Positions 41,936 through 51,717 are shown, numbered from the stretch's first letter. The stretch: DNA of 64,000 nucleotides from Sphingosinicella sp. LHD-64 (GCF_031157375.1 NZ_JAVIFV010000006.1:1-64000), one strand, 5' to 3'. Notes: generated from the sequence alone by a model not told the origin. A program made the numbers and translations.

Positions 41936-42781
41936 ATGATGCGATCAAAAGCCTGGGCGCTTGCCGCCCCCGCCGCCCTCCTATTTTGCCAACCCGTTGA
42001 CTCTCAAAATCTTCCTCCGCCGCCACAGGCGGCGATGAGCTATGCGGACCTCGCCGATCTGGCGATTCCGGCGCCGATCGCGGCGCATGTCAGTGTGGAG
42101 CGGGCACGAGCGCTCTCCGAGCGGGACGCACCCAATGTCCCGGTTGGGTACAGGCGATTCCTGATCGAGGCGCGAGTCGCCGCCCTGATTCGCGGCCCCG
42201 CCGAATTCTCTCAGCAGGTGAGATATTTGGTCGACATGCCGAACGTGGACGGGCGGCGGGCACGGATTCGCCGCGGCACCGAATATCTCGTCCTCGCCGC
42301 ACCCGCGCCGAATCGCCCCGGCGAGATCCGGCTGATCGCGCCCGACGCCCAGCTCCCTTACGCGCCCGCGACCGCCGAACGGCTGCGCGCGATCCTGCGC
42401 GAATCGACCCACGCGAACGCGGCGCCGCGAATCACCGGCATCGGCCGGGCCTTCCATGTGCCGGGCTCGCTGCCCGGCGAGAGCGAGACCCAGTACTTCC
42501 TTCAAACGGCGGACGGGCGGCCGATCTCGCTGACCGTGCTGCGGCGGCCCGGCGAGACGCCGCGCTGGGCGGTGGCGCTGTCGGAGATCGTCGACAATTC
42601 CGCCGAACCGCCGGCGCGCGACACCCTGCTCTGGTATCGCCTCGCCTGCACGCTGCCGGCGACCCTGCCGCGCCAAAGCCTTTCGGAGGCGGCCCCCGAC
42701 GAGGCGCGCGCGATCGAGGCCGATTATCGGGTCATCAAGCAGGGTCTCGGCGCCTGCGAACGAAACCGCCGGCCGCGCTGA
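41936..42781 (+). CDS. Conserved exported protein of unknown function
   Basis: A 281-residue precursor with a weak signal (MMRSKAWALAAPAALLFCQP). The mature part is rich in Pro and Arg. It includes AAMSYADLADLAIPAPIAAH, then RFLIEARVAALIRGPAEF and a middle stretch YLVLAAPAPNRPGEIRLIAP. No domain was recognised. AGAGG precedes the start; ATG 41939 is an alternative. It lies divergent from tonB and convergent to folB (stops 1 bp apart). Sphingomonad-restricted by impression, which needs a search. Confidence 0.65.
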   Translation: MMRSKAWALAAPAALLFCQPVDSQNLPPPPQAAMSYADLADLAIPAPIAAHVSVERARALSERDAPNVPVGYRRFLIEARVAALIRGPAEFSQQVRYLVDMPNVDGRRARIRRGTEYLVLAAPAPNRPGEIRLIAPDAQLPYAPATAERLRAILRESTHANAAPRITGIGRAFHVPGSLPGESETQYFLQTADGRPISLTVLRRPGETPRWAVALSEIVDNSAEPPARDTLLWYRLACTLPATLPRQSLSEAAPDEARAIEADYRVIKQGLGACERNRRPR

Positions 42782-43186
42782 TCAGGAGGAAGACAGCTCG
42801 ACGCCGACACCCGCGCAGTCCGGATAGATGTCGGGCTTGCGGGTGACGACGCGAATCGCGGTGACGCCGCGGCGGGCGGCGACGAGATCGTAGATCTCGC
42901 GCGCCAGCGTCTCCTGCAGGTTGAACCGCCGGCCGGCGACCAGCGTGCCGATCTCGGTGCGCAGGAAATCGTAGTTCCACGCGCTCGCCACCGAATCGTC
43001 GGGCGCGAAGGAGCGCTCGTCGACCCAGACCTCGACTGTGACCATCAAGCGCTGCGGGTTGCCGACCTCGAAATCGTGAAAGCCGATATCGACCTGGAGC
43101 TCATAGCCTTCCAGCACGATCTTGCGCGTCTTCGGGCGGAGCCGCTCGGGCACGAGGCCGTCGAGGGTGGCGAGGTTCTGCGTCAT
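42782..43186 (-). CDS. folB: Dihydroneopterin aldolase
   Basis: A 134-residue FolB that converts dihydroneopterin to 6-hydroxymethyl-dihydropterin and glycolaldehyde in folate synthesis. The core is recognisable in GYELQVDIGFHDFEVGNPQR, the catalytic Glu region in LVAGRRFNLQETLAREIYDL, and the final AVRVVTRKPD-like strand (AIRVVTRKPDIYPDCAGVGV). The start overlaps the stop of the upstream SDR by 4 bp, so the two are coupled. Confidence 0.88.
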   Translation of the reverse strand: MTQNLATLDGLVPERLRPKTRKIVLEGYELQVDIGFHDFEVGNPQRLMVTVEVWVDERSFAPDDSVASAWNYDFLRTEIGTLVAGRRFNLQETLAREIYDLVAARRGVTAIRVVTRKPDIYPDCAGVGVELSSS

Positions 43187-43965
43187 TTGAGCTCCAGGAA
43201 TTTGCCGTCGCCGGATGGCGACAAAAACTGGACGTCGCGCGGCAGCGAGAGGAAGCGTTGACCGCCGTCCAGAAGGATCGTCTGGCCGGTGTAGCTGGGG
43301 GTCGCGATGACGAAGCGCAAGGCCGCGATGATCTCGGCGACTTCGACGCCGCGCCCCAGCGCGTTGAGGCCGTGGACCTTGTCGAAATTGTCGCGAGTCT
43401 GCGGACCGGACACCATCGTGACTGAAGGCGCGATGGCACAGACGCGGACGGCGGGGGCGAAGGCACGGGCGCTGAGTTCAGTCAGGCCGGCGAAGCCGAG
43501 CTTCGAGACGGTGTAGGTGAAGAAGTCTGGATTGGGCGCGGCCAGCTTTGCGTCGAGGAGGTTCACGATCAGGCCCGGCCCCTTGCCCACCCGCGCGGCG
43601 AAGGCCCGCGAGAGCAGCGCCGGCGCACGCAGGTTGATGTCGAGATGCGCATCCCAGCCCTCCACGGTGAAGTCCGCGGCCGAATCGAGGACGAAGCGCG
43701 AGGCGCTGTTGACCAATAGGCGCGGGGGCTGGAGGCCATCCAGCGCAGCCATGATCGTGGCGGCTGCGCCGGGGTCTGCCAGCTCGGCCTGGACGACAGT
43801 GCCGCCGATCTCGGCGGCCAGGGCCTCGGCCTCGGCGCGCGAACGGTTGTAATGAATGAGGACATGCCAGCCGTCGACGGCGAGCGCGCGCGCGATCTCG
43901 GCACCGATCCGTTTCGCGCCTCCGGTGACGATCGCCGTGCGTGGGCCTTCGAACTCCGCTGCCAT
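43183..43965 (-). CDS. SDR-family pteridine reductase-like protein (FolM/PTR1-like)
   Basis: A 260-residue short-chain dehydrogenase. The Rossmann motif is TGGAKRIGAEIARAL, and HYNRSRAEAEAL suggests NADPH preference. The active site reads VNLLDAKLAAPNPDFFTYTVSK: an Asp stands where most SDRs have the catalytic Ser, followed by Y-x3-K. This Asp/Tyr pair is the hallmark of pteridine reductase PTR1 and dihydromonapterin reductase FolM. Overlap with folB gives a second, independent pointer to pterin chemistry. It could replace or support dihydrofolate reductase. The ATG at 43965 lacks a strong Shine-Dalgarno site. Confidence 0.75.
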   Translation of the reverse strand: MAAEFEGPRTAIVTGGAKRIGAEIARALAVDGWHVLIHYNRSRAEAEALAAEIGGTVVQAELADPGAAATIMAALDGLQPPRLLVNSASRFVLDSAADFTVEGWDAHLDINLRAPALLSRAFAARVGKGPGLIVNLLDAKLAAPNPDFFTYTVSKLGFAGLTELSARAFAPAVRVCAIAPSVTMVSGPQTRDNFDKVHGLNALGRGVEVAEIIAALRFVIATPSYTGQTILLDGGQRFLSLPRDVQFLSPSGDGKFLELK

Positions 43966-44012
43966 GCTCCGCGATTAGCGGCGCGCTTGGCGCAAGGCCA
44001 GCGCGCGGTTAG

Positions 44013-44579
44013 ATGCTGGGCATGCCGGAAAGCTTCTCCCTGCCTGCCGATCTCGCCGGCCTGGGCCTCGCCGAGATCGCGCGGCTGGCCGAGCAGCGCC
44101 GGCTGCCGCCAGTGGAGAAATGGAATCCGGCCCATTGCGGCCACAGCCAGATGCGGATCGCGCGCGACGGCACCTGGTTTCACGAGGGCAGCCCGATCGG
44201 CCGGCCGGCGATGGTGCGATTGTTCTCCACCATTCTGAGGCGTGAGCCGGACGGGCGGTTCGTGCTGGTAACGCCGGCCGAGAAGCTCGACATCGACGTC
44301 GAGGACGCGCCGTTCGTCGCCGTCGAGGTGACGAGCGAGGGCGAAGGGCGGGGCCGTCGCCTCGCCTTCCGGCTCAACACCGGCGATCTGGTCGTCGCCG
44401 GGCCCGAACGGCCGCTGCGGCTCGACGCTCGGCCCTATCTGCTCGTGCGCGCAGGGCTGGAGGCACTGGTTGCACGGCCGGTCTATTATGAACTGGCCGA
44501 GATCGCGTTGGCCGAGGCCGGCAACCGGCGCGGCGTGTGGAGCGACGGCGCCTTCTTCCCGATGGAGGGCACGGCATGA
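44013..44579 (+). CDS. DUF1285 domain protein
   Basis: A 188-residue cytoplasmic protein whose KWNPAHCGHSQMRIARDGTW, FHEGSPIGRPAMVRLFSTIL and VTPAEKLDIDVEDAPFVAVE match the DUF1285 family (PF06938), structurally known but without assigned activity. The start ATG at 44013 has an alternative at 44022 (MPESF). It is the first gene of a three-gene operon with ATGA overlaps to the NUDIX and CCA genes. That order is common in sphingomonads and rhizobia, suggesting a shared RNA- or nucleotide-related role. Confidence 0.85.
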   Translation: MLGMPESFSLPADLAGLGLAEIARLAEQRRLPPVEKWNPAHCGHSQMRIARDGTWFHEGSPIGRPAMVRLFSTILRREPDGRFVLVTPAEKLDIDVEDAPFVAVEVTSEGEGRGRRLAFRLNTGDLVVAGPERPLRLDARPYLLVRAGLEALVARPVYYELAEIALAEAGNRRGVWSDGAFFPMEGTA

Positions 44580-45169
44580 GCCTCGCCGAGACGTTGCGCG
44601 ACGCGCTGGAGCGGGGCCGGCATCGCAGCCCCGTCCTGATTCCCGGCGACGTGCTGGAAAACGAGAAGGCCGGAATCACGCCGGCCGCCGTGCTGGTCGC
44701 TGTGGTCGACCGACCCGAGCCGACGGTCATCCTGACCATGCGGCCGGAGACGATGCGTCGCCATGCCGGGCAGATCAGCTTCCCCGGCGGCCGGATCGAT
44801 CCGGACGACGACGGCCCCGTGGCGGCCGCGCTGCGCGAGGCGGAGGAGGAGATCGGCCTGCCGCCATCGCAGGTCGAGGTGATCGGCGTCGCGGACGTTT
44901 ACCGCACCGTCACCGGGTTCGAGGTCACGCCGGTGGTCGGCATCGTGCCGCCGGACCTGCCGCTCAACCCGCATCCGGGCGAGGTCGCGGCGATGTTCGA
45001 GGCGCCCCTCGCCTACCTGCTCGATCCCGCCCACCAGCACGAACGCACCGCGGTCTGGCGCGGCAAGGAACGCACCTATTTCGAGATCGAGTGGGAGGGT
45101 CGGCGCATCTGGGGCGCGACGGCCGCGATGATCGTCAACCTGTCGCGGCGCCTGGAGGTCACTGCATGA
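44576..45169 (+). CDS. NUDIX hydrolase, CoA pyrophosphatase-like
   Basis: A 197-residue NUDIX protein. The Nudix box GGRIDPDDDGPVAAALREAE followed by EEIGL gives G-x5-E-like, R-E-x2-E-E-x-G-(U). Just before it, LTMRPETMRRHAGQISFPGG is the UPF0035 signature of CoA pyrophosphatases, which cut CoA to 4'-phosphopantetheine and 3',5'-ADP. Its start overlaps the DUF1285 stop and its stop overlaps the CCA transferase start. Confidence 0.88.
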   Translation: MSLAETLRDALERGRHRSPVLIPGDVLENEKAGITPAAVLVAVVDRPEPTVILTMRPETMRRHAGQISFPGGRIDPDDDGPVAAALREAEEEIGLPPSQVEVIGVADVYRTVTGFEVTPVVGIVPPDLPLNPHPGEVAAMFEAPLAYLLDPAHQHERTAVWRGKERTYFEIEWEGRRIWGATAAMIVNLSRRLEVTA

Positions 45170-46359
45170 CCTTGACCCATGCGCCCTGGCGGGGACGGCC
45201 CGGCCTGGCAAAACTTCTCGACGTGCTCGGCGCTGATGCGGGCGAGACGCGCTATGTCGGCGGCTGCATCCGCGACACGCTCCTGGGACTCGAGGTCAGC
45301 GACGTCGATCTCGCCACCCGCCTGGCGCCGCAGGAGGTGCTGACGCGGCTGGAGGCGGCGCGGATCAAGGCCGTGCCGACCGGGCTTGCGCACGGCACGG
45401 TGACCGCGGTGATCCAGGGCTGGCCGGTCGAGGTGACGACGCTGCGCCGGGACGTCGCGACCGACGGACGACGCGCGACGATCGCCTACACCGAGGATTG
45501 GCAGGAGGACGCGGCGCGGCGCGACTTCACGATCAACGCGCTGAGCGCCGATCCGGGAAGCGGAGAGATCTTCGACTATTTCGGCGGCCTCGCCGACCTT
45601 GAGACGCGGACCGTGCGGTTCATCGGCGATCCGCTCGTCCGGATTGCGGAAGACCATCTGCGCATACTCAGATTCTTTCGCTTCCACGCCCGCTTCGGCG
45701 CCGGTGCGCCGGATGTGGCCGGGACAGAGGCCTGCGCGGCGCGGGCCAACGATTTGATGGCCTTGTCGCGCGAGCGGATCGCCGACGAACTCCTCAAGCT
45801 GCTCGGCCTGCCCGATCCGGCGCCGACCGTGGCACTGATGATCGCCCGCGGGATCTTCCGCCCGGTCCTGCCGGAAATCACAAGCGCCAAGCGACTTGCG
45901 GCGCTGGTCGAGGTGGAACACGGAGTCGGGATCGCACCCCATCCCATCCGCCGCCTCGCCGCCCTCCTGCCGAGCGATCACGAGGTCGCTGCCGCGGTGG
46001 CGGCACGGCTGCGGCTGTCGAAGCGGGCGGCCGCCCGTCTCGTCTCCGCCGCGGACAGCAGCCTCGACGAGCCCGGCGTGATGGCTTACGAGATCGGCGC
46101 CGAGGAGGCGGTCGATCGCCTGCTCCTGGCCGGATGCCGGGACCCGAATCTTCCCGCGCTCCAGACCCGGTCTCGGCCGCGAATCGGGATCAGTGGCGGC
46201 GACCTCATCGCCATGGGCCTTTCAGCGGGGCCGTTGGTGGCGAAGACCTTTCAGGCGGTCGAGCGCGAATGGGCGCGGTCGGGCTTTCCGGAGGACAAGG
46301 AGGCGCTCCGCGCGCTGGCGCGGCGGCATGTCGATCAGGCGTTGCGGTCGAGCCAGTAG
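45166..46359 (+). CDS. cca: CCA-adding tRNA nucleotidyltransferase/poly(A) polymerase family
   Basis: A 397-residue class II nucleotidyltransferase. Motifs: the RYVGGCIRDTLLGLEVSDVD metal-site segment, then LATRLAPQEV, TLRRDVATDGRRA and WQEDAARRDFTINALSAD, which hold the template-like residues, and the RFHARFG helix. It builds or repairs the CCA end of tRNA in the cytoplasm. There is no HD domain, and the length suits alphaproteobacterial members. Its 3' end overlaps the convergent GGDEF/EAL gene by 25 bp. Confidence 0.92.
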   Translation: MTLTHAPWRGRPGLAKLLDVLGADAGETRYVGGCIRDTLLGLEVSDVDLATRLAPQEVLTRLEAARIKAVPTGLAHGTVTAVIQGWPVEVTTLRRDVATDGRRATIAYTEDWQEDAARRDFTINALSADPGSGEIFDYFGGLADLETRTVRFIGDPLVRIAEDHLRILRFFRFHARFGAGAPDVAGTEACAARANDLMALSRERIADELLKLLGLPDPAPTVALMIARGIFRPVLPEITSAKRLAALVEVEHGVGIAPHPIRRLAALLPSDHEVAAAVAARLRLSKRAAARLVSAADSSLDEPGVMAYEIGAEEAVDRLLLAGCRDPNLPALQTRSRPRIGISGGDLIAMGLSAGPLVAKTFQAVEREWARSGFPEDKEALRALARRHVDQALRSSQ

Positions 46360-48104
46360 GTCAGCGCGTCCTCGGCGGGCATCGCCTGCGAATAGAGAAA
46401 GCCCTGGCCGTAGATGCAGCCGAGCTCGCCCAGCGCCAGCGCGAGCGCTTCGGTCTCTATGCCCTCGGCCGTCGTCTGCATGCCGAGCGCGGCGGCGAGC
46501 GACAGGATCGCGCGGACGATCGCCCGCGAATCGTGATCCTCGAGCATGCCGGTGACGAAGCTCTGATCGATCTTCAGGAGGTCGATCGGCAGCGTCTGCA
46601 GCGACGCCATCGATGTGTAGCCGGTGCCGAAATCATCCATCGCGATGCGCACGTCGAGCCGCTTCAGCGCGTTGAGCGTGCGGGCGACCTTCTCGGGATC
46701 GTGGGCGACGGCGCTCTCGGTCAGCTCCAGCGTCAGCCGATCGCCGGTAATCCCCGCCGCCGCGAGCGCGCCGGCCACCGCGCCGACCACGTCGTCGCGG
46801 CTGACCTGGATGAAGGAGAGGTTGACGCTGATGTTGAGCGGCAGGCGGGTGCCGGTGCGCCGGTCCCAATCGGCCAGCGTCTGCGTGGCATGATCGAGCG
46901 CCCAGCGCCCGAGCTGGACGATGAGGCCCGATTCCTCGGCGACCGGGATGAACTCGGCGGGCGAGATGACCTGGCCCTCATGCTCCCAGCGCGCTAGCGC
47001 CTCGAAGCCGGAAACCCGTCCGCTCGACAGCTCGACGAGCGGCTGGAAAGCCAGCGTCAGCGCCTCGCTCTCGATCGCGACCCTGAGCTCGGTCTCGAGG
47101 CTGAACTGGCGGCGGACCGCCTGCGCCTCGACCGGCTCGTAGACCTGGGTGGTGCCGGAGCGTTTGGCGCGCTTCAGCGCGAACTGGGCGTTGCGCAGCA
47201 CTTCGTCGGCGCTGGCGACGCTGCTCGTCAGGGCCGCGCAGCCGATCGCGCAATCGACCCGGATTTCGAGATCGGACAGGCGGAACGGCAGGGTGAGCAC
47301 CGTCTTGATCCGCTCGGCGGCGCGCAGCGCATCGGCCATGCCGCGATTGAGGCGCATCAGGATGCCGAACTCGTCGCCGGAGGTACGCGCCAGCATGTCG
47401 GTGGGACGCAGGGCCGAGACCAGCCGACGGGCGAAGGTGATCAGGAGCTCGTCGCCCGCCATCGCGCCCATGCACTCGTTGACCCGGCTGAACCGGGTCA
47501 TGTCGACGGCGAGCACCGCATATTGGCCGTCGCGGAAATTGGGATCGGCAAGAACGGCGTCGACCTTCTCGTTGAACGAGAGGCGGTTGGGCAGGCCGGT
47601 AAGCGTGTCCCGTAGCATCTCCGAGCGCAGGCTCCGCTCGGTCTCGACCTGGGCGGTCTTGTCGATCATCGACAGCAACATCCGCCGCGGCTGGCCCTCG
47701 ACCTTCTTCAGACCGGCGAAACGCACGGTGAAGTGGCGGCCGCCGATCGGGCGTCCGTCGGTGGTGTCGAACTGATAGGCCGAATCCGGTCCCTTGATGA
47801 AGACGCCCAGGCGATTGCCGATCGGCCCCGCGCGCAGGATCGGCACGCGCGCGATCGCGCGGTCGCCGATCCGCTCGTCCCACTCGGCGACGAGCCGGAA
47901 CAGATCATTGGCGCACTCGATGAATGGCTCTTCGTCCTCGATCGTGATCATCGCTGCGGCGATCGGCAGCGCGTCGAGATATCCCTGGCGGACGGTTTCC
48001 AAGATGGTTCCGAGTTGAGCGGCTGCGGCGAGCGCAACCTCCTCATCGTCCAACCCGGCGGCGGACACAGTTTTCCCGTCAACGCGCTTCGCTGCAGTCT
48101 GCAT
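46335..48104 (-). CDS. PAS-like, GGDEF and EAL domain protein (probable c-di-GMP phosphodiesterase)
   Basis: A 589-residue cytoplasmic protein with a sensory/PAS-like N-terminus (about 1-155), a GGDEF domain (about 165-320) and an EAL domain (about 335-580). The GGDEF site reads SGDEF, so cyclase activity is uncertain. The EAL domain keeps FEALARWEH, LPLNISVNLS, LELTESAVA, IAMDDFGTGYTSM, LPIDLLKIDQSF and AEGIETEAL, so c-di-GMP hydrolysis is likely. No membrane segment is seen. The 5' region (48105-48194) is short and A+T-rich, with weak ribosome binding. It is downstream of, and on the same strand as, parC. Confidence 0.9.
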   Translation of the reverse strand: MQTAAKRVDGKTVSAAGLDDEEVALAAAAQLGTILETVRQGYLDALPIAAAMITIEDEEPFIECANDLFRLVAEWDERIGDRAIARVPILRAGPIGNRLGVFIKGPDSAYQFDTTDGRPIGGRHFTVRFAGLKKVEGQPRRMLLSMIDKTAQVETERSLRSEMLRDTLTGLPNRLSFNEKVDAVLADPNFRDGQYAVLAVDMTRFSRVNECMGAMAGDELLITFARRLVSALRPTDMLARTSGDEFGILMRLNRGMADALRAAERIKTVLTLPFRLSDLEIRVDCAIGCAALTSSVASADEVLRNAQFALKRAKRSGTTQVYEPVEAQAVRRQFSLETELRVAIESEALTLAFQPLVELSSGRVSGFEALARWEHEGQVISPAEFIPVAEESGLIVQLGRWALDHATQTLADWDRRTGTRLPLNISVNLSFIQVSRDDVVGAVAGALAAAGITGDRLTLELTESAVAHDPEKVARTLNALKRLDVRIAMDDFGTGYTSMASLQTLPIDLLKIDQSFVTGMLEDHDSRAIVRAILSLAAALGMQTTAEGIETEALALALGELGCIYGQGFLYSQAMPAEDALTYWLDRNA

Positions 48105-48194
48105 GGATTTAGCGATAAAGGAACAAGGTTAACGCATCATTGAGGGACAGCCCCTGCCGGCGCAGTAACCATCTGTTTTTCGCAGCGAACTCGA

Positions 48195-50432
48195 TCAGCC
48201 GAACCGGTTGTCGCGCGGGAAGCCGATCGGCGGCATCCGCCCGGCCGCGCCCCGCGCGGTGCGCCAGGGGTTGAGATCGCTTTCGGTGCGGGTCCGGCCA
48301 CCCTCCCCGCCCATCGGCCATGACAGCCCCTCGGCGAACAGGAAGGTGACGGCGTCGGAAAGGCCGCCGTCACGATAGCGCTGGAGCTGGACGCCCTGGC
48401 CGCGGCCCATTTCGGGGAGTTCGGCGAGGGGGTAGGCGACCATCTTCCGGTTCTCGCCGATCGCCGCGACATAGTCGTGGCCGGCCCCGACCGGGCGGAC
48501 GACCTTGAGCTTCGCCCCGGTGCGCAGGTTCACCACCTGCTTGCCCTTGCGTGTCTCGGCGACCGCGGCCGCGGCAGGGGTGACGAAGCCGCGCCCGTCG
48601 GATGAGGCGAGCAGCAGCCTCTCGGCGCGGCTGGCGGGGAACAGGGCGACGATGTTCCCCTCCCCTTCGATGTCGACCATCAGCTTCACCGGCTCGCCAA
48701 AGCCCCGGCCGCCCGGCAGCTTGTCGGCGGCGAGCGTGTAGAAGCGCCCGTCGGAAGCGGCGAGGAGCAGCTTGTCGGTGGTCTGGGCGTGGAACAGGAA
48801 GGCGAGGCTGTCGCCTTCCTTGAACTTCAGCGCCTCCGGGTTGGTCAGCTCGACATGGCCCTTCATCGCGCGGATCCAGCCGCGCTTCGACAGGATCACG
48901 GTGATCGGCTCGCGCTCGATCATCGCCTCGAGCGGGATTTCGCGGGCCGGTGCGGCTTCCTCGATCACCGTGCGGCGGCGACCGAGTTCGGTTTCGGGAC
49001 CGTAGCGCTCGCGAAGCGCCGCGAGGTCCTTCTTGAGCCGCGTGCGTTGACGCGCGGGCGAATCGACCAGCTTCTGCAGGTCCTCGCGCTCGGCGATGAG
49101 GTCGTCGCGCTCCTTCCTGAGCTGCATCTCCTCGAGCTTGCGCAGCGAGCGCAGCCGCATGTTGAGGATCGCCTCGGCCTGCCGGTCGGTGAGCGCGAAC
49201 TCGGCGATCATCACCGGCTTGGGCTCGTCCTCGGTGCGGATGATCTCGATCACCCGATCGAGATTGAGGAAGGCGACGATATAGCCTTCGACCAGCTCCA
49301 GCCGGTCGTCGATCTTGCCGATCCGGTGCTGCGCCCGGTTGACCAGCACCTCGATCTGGAAGGTGACCCACTCACCCAGCACCTCGCGCAGGCTCATCAC
49401 GCGCGGCGTGCGGCTGGCGTCGAGGACATTGAGATTGAGCGGGATGCGCACCTCGAGGTCGGTCAGCCGGAACAGGCTGTCCATCAGCACGTCGGGCTCG
49501 ACCGTGCGGGCGCGCGGCTCCAGCACGATGCGGATCTGCGTGTCGGATTCGTCGCGCACGTCGGCGAGGATCGGCAGCTTCTTCTCGGAAATGAGCGCCG
49601 CGATCTGCTCGATCAGCTTGCCCTTCTGCACCTGATAGGGAATTTCGCTGACGACTGCGGTCCAGCTCCCCTGCGCCCCCTTCTCGATCGACCAGGTCGC
49701 GCGCACCCGGAAAGCGCCGCGCCCGGTCGCATAGGCGTTGGCGATGATCTCCGGGGGATCGACCAGCTTGCCGCCGGTCGGGAAGTCCGGACCCTTCACG
49801 AACGCCATCAGGGCGGCATCGTCCGCCTTCGGATCGTCGATCAGGTGGGTGGCGGCGTCGATCAGTTCGGCGACGTTGTGCGGCGGGATGCTCGTCGCCA
49901 TGCCGACCGCGATGCCGCTGGCGCCGTTGGCGAGCAGATTCGGAAACAGGCCCGGGAAGACCTCCGGCTCTTCTTCCTCGCCATTGTAGGTCGGGCGGAA
50001 CGCGACGGTGCCCTCGTCGAGCCCGGCCATCAGCTCGCCGGCGGCCGCCGTCAGCCGCGCCTCGGTGTAGCGCATCGCCGCGGCGTTATCGCCGTCGACA
50101 TTGCCGAAATTGCCCTGCCCGTCGACGAGCGGGTAGCGCAGCGAGAAATCCTGGGCGAGGCGGACCATCGCGTCATAGACGGACTGATCGCCGTGCGGAT
50201 GATATTTGCCGATGACGTCGCCGACCACGCGTGCGCATTTCTTGTAGCCCGCCGCCGGATCGAGCCGAAGCAGCCGCATCGCCCAGAGCAGGCGGCGATG
50301 TACCGGCTTGAGGCCGTCGCGCAGGTCCGGCAGCGACCGGGCGGTGATCGTCGAGAGGGCGTAGACGAGATAGCGCTGGGAAAGAGCATCGTCGAACGGT
50401 GCCTCGACGACGGTGTCGAATTCGTCACTCAT
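48195..50432 (-). CDS. parC: DNA topoisomerase IV subunit A
   Basis: A 745-residue ParC that decatenates daughter chromosomes with ParE. The breakage-reunion domain shows [20 protein letters not shown], the quinolone region [19 protein letters not shown], and the catalytic Tyr in [12 protein letters not shown]. The C-terminal half has weaker beta-pinwheel blades ([14 protein letters not shown]). The length suits ParC (E. coli 752) and not GyrA (about 875), and the GyrA-box motif is not seen. In the quinolone region the Ser83-like position reads Q-S-V-Y-D, typical of sensitive forms (HGDxSxYDA). Confidence 0.94.
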   Translation of the reverse strand: MSDEFDTVVEAPFDDALSQRYLVYALSTITARSLPDLRDGLKPVHRRLLWAMRLLRLDPAAGYKKCARVVGDVIGKYHPHGDQSVYDAMVRLAQDFSLRYPLVDGQGNFGNVDGDNAAAMRYTEARLTAAAGELMAGLDEGTVAFRPTYNGEEEEPEVFPGLFPNLLANGASGIAVGMATSIPPHNVAELIDAATHLIDDPKADDAALMAFVKGPDFPTGGKLVDPPEIIANAYATGRGAFRVRATWSIEKGAQGSWTAVVSEIPYQVQKGKLIEQIAALISEKKLPILADVRDESDTQIRIVLEPRARTVEPDVLMDSLFRLTDLEVRIPLNLNVLDASRTPRVMSLREVLGEWVTFQIEVLVNRAQHRIGKIDDRLELVEGYIVAFLNLDRVIEIIRTEDEPKPVMIAEFALTDRQAEAILNMRLRSLRKLEEMQLRKERDDLIAEREDLQKLVDSPARQRTRLKKDLAALRERYGPETELGRRRTVIEEAAPAREIPLEAMIEREPITVILSKRGWIRAMKGHVELTNPEALKFKEGDSLAFLFHAQTTDKLLLAASDGRFYTLAADKLPGGRGFGEPVKLMVDIEGEGNIVALFPASRAERLLLASSDGRGFVTPAAAAVAETRKGKQVVNLRTGAKLKVVRPVGAGHDYVAAIGENRKMVAYPLAELPEMGRGQGVQLQRYRDGGLSDAVTFLFAEGLSWPMGGEGGRTRTESDLNPWRTARGAAGRMPPIGFPRDNRFG

Positions 50433-50580
50433 GCCCGTTCGTTAGCAGGGCGGAATCGGTGAGGCGAGCCCTCCGTCGGCAGACTCATTCTCAACTGCTG
50501 AAGTAGAAATATCTTGCCTTCTCTACTGATCTGATAGACTATCTTTCCCCATGAGAGATCAACAAGGAGAGGAAAGTGCC

Positions 50581-51465
50581 ATGAGACGTGCGATTCCCTT
50601 TTTTGCCTTGCTTCTCGCCACCACCGCCTGCGGGTCGGCCGACCGGGGCGGCGGGTCCGGCAGCGGACCTTCCAACCAGATTGCCGAAGCCGCCGCGGAT
50701 GCCGGCGTCGAAGGCACGGCCGGCCGCGAAGAAGGCCCAGATATCGGGACCACCGCAGCGCCGGATGTCGCCTTCAACTACCGCTACGGCTTCCGCCTCG
50801 CGCCCGAGCGGATCGCCGAGGTGCAGGACCAGCACCAGCAGATCTGCGAACGCCTCACCCTCGCCCGTTGCCGGATCACCGGCATGTCCTACCGCGCCGT
50901 CAACGACGAGGATGTCGAGGCGATGCTGTCCTTCGCCGTCGATCCGACCCTCGCCCGCCAGTTCGGCCGCGAGGCGGTGCAGCGCGTGACCGCCGCCGAC
51001 GGTGCCGTCACCGAAAGCGAGATCGAGGGCACCGACGTCGGCACCTCGCTGCGTGCCGTCGGCCGCACCCGCGCCGACCTCGAGGCCGAGCTCGCCCGGA
51101 TCGAGACGCGGCTGCGCGGCATCGACCCGGTCTCCGCCGCCAAGACCGATCTCGAACAGCAGGCGGGGCGGCTGCGCGAGCAGATCCGCTCGCTCCGCGA
51201 GACCAGCGAGGCGCAGCAACAGTCGCTCGCGACCACGCCGATCCTGCTGCGCTACGGCTCTGGCCGGTTCGCGCCCGGGCCGGCGCCCGAGCCGACGCTC
51301 GGTCAGACGGCGCGGGAAACCGGCGAGGATGCGCTCGACATGCTGGTGATGATGCTGCGTATCCTGATCGTCCTGTCGCCCTGGCTCGCCGCCGGCCTGA
51401 TCGGCTGGTGGGGCGTCGCCCGCCTGCGGCGTCGCTTCGGCGCCGCGCCGGTCGACGCCGCCTGA
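50581..51465 (+). CDS. DUF4349 lipoprotein
   Basis: A 294-residue lipoprotein: MRRAIPFFALLLATTACGSA has a lipobox TTAC with Cys17. A Gly-rich linker, the DUF4349 domain (FNYRYGFRLAPERIAEVQDQ ... GMSYRAVNDEDVEAML), a coiled-coil (about 170-215, ADLEAELARIETRLRGIDPV) and a final membrane helix (LVMMLRILIVLSPWLAAGLI) follow. Family members often lie near stress genes; function is unknown. AAGGAGAGGAAAG before 50581 sets the start; an ATG at 50551 is earlier but lacks a site. A weak promoter (TTGCCT at 50514 and TAGACT at 50535) is possible. Confidence 0.85.
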   Translation: MRRAIPFFALLLATTACGSADRGGGSGSGPSNQIAEAAADAGVEGTAGREEGPDIGTTAAPDVAFNYRYGFRLAPERIAEVQDQHQQICERLTLARCRITGMSYRAVNDEDVEAMLSFAVDPTLARQFGREAVQRVTAADGAVTESEIEGTDVGTSLRAVGRTRADLEAELARIETRLRGIDPVSAAKTDLEQQAGRLREQIRSLRETSEAQQQSLATTPILLRYGSGRFAPGPAPEPTLGQTARETGEDALDMLVMMLRILIVLSPWLAAGLIGWWGVARLRRRFGAAPVDAA

Positions 51466-51593
51466 CCGGCGCGCCTCTTCCCTGCAGGGGAGAGGCAGGG
51501 GCGGGCGTCTTCGGCTCGAACCTCGCCGAGCCGCGACGCCCGCCCCGACCCTTGCCCTACTGTTCCGGCACGGCTAGGGCCGTCTCCAGTCAC

Positions 51594-51717
51594 TTGGGGA
51601 GTAGCCGCCGTCCCGCCGGACGGAATTCCGCGTCAACATGCTTGGCCGAGAGGCCGTGGCGCGGAGTGATCGGGACACCGATCGGGCGAGACCAATGGCG
51701 TCGCACTCCGTCTCGCC
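51594..51717 (+). ncRNA. yybP-ykoY (Mn2+) riboswitch aptamer
   Basis: The consensus is readable: TTGGGGAGTAGCC at 51594-51606, a perfect hairpin CCGTCC-CGCC-GGACGG (51608-51623), the conserved GTCAACATGCTTGG (51632-51645), the small stem GGCC-GAGA-GGCC, and GCGAGACCAA (51686-51695). P1 would pair TTGG (51594-51597) with CCAA (51692-51695). A competing stem GGCGAGAC (51685-51692) with GTCTCGCC (51710-51717) overlaps the P1 3' strand. This class binds Mn2+ and turns on Mn2+ exporters. The gene behind it is UPF0016, a known partner. Confidence 0.88.
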
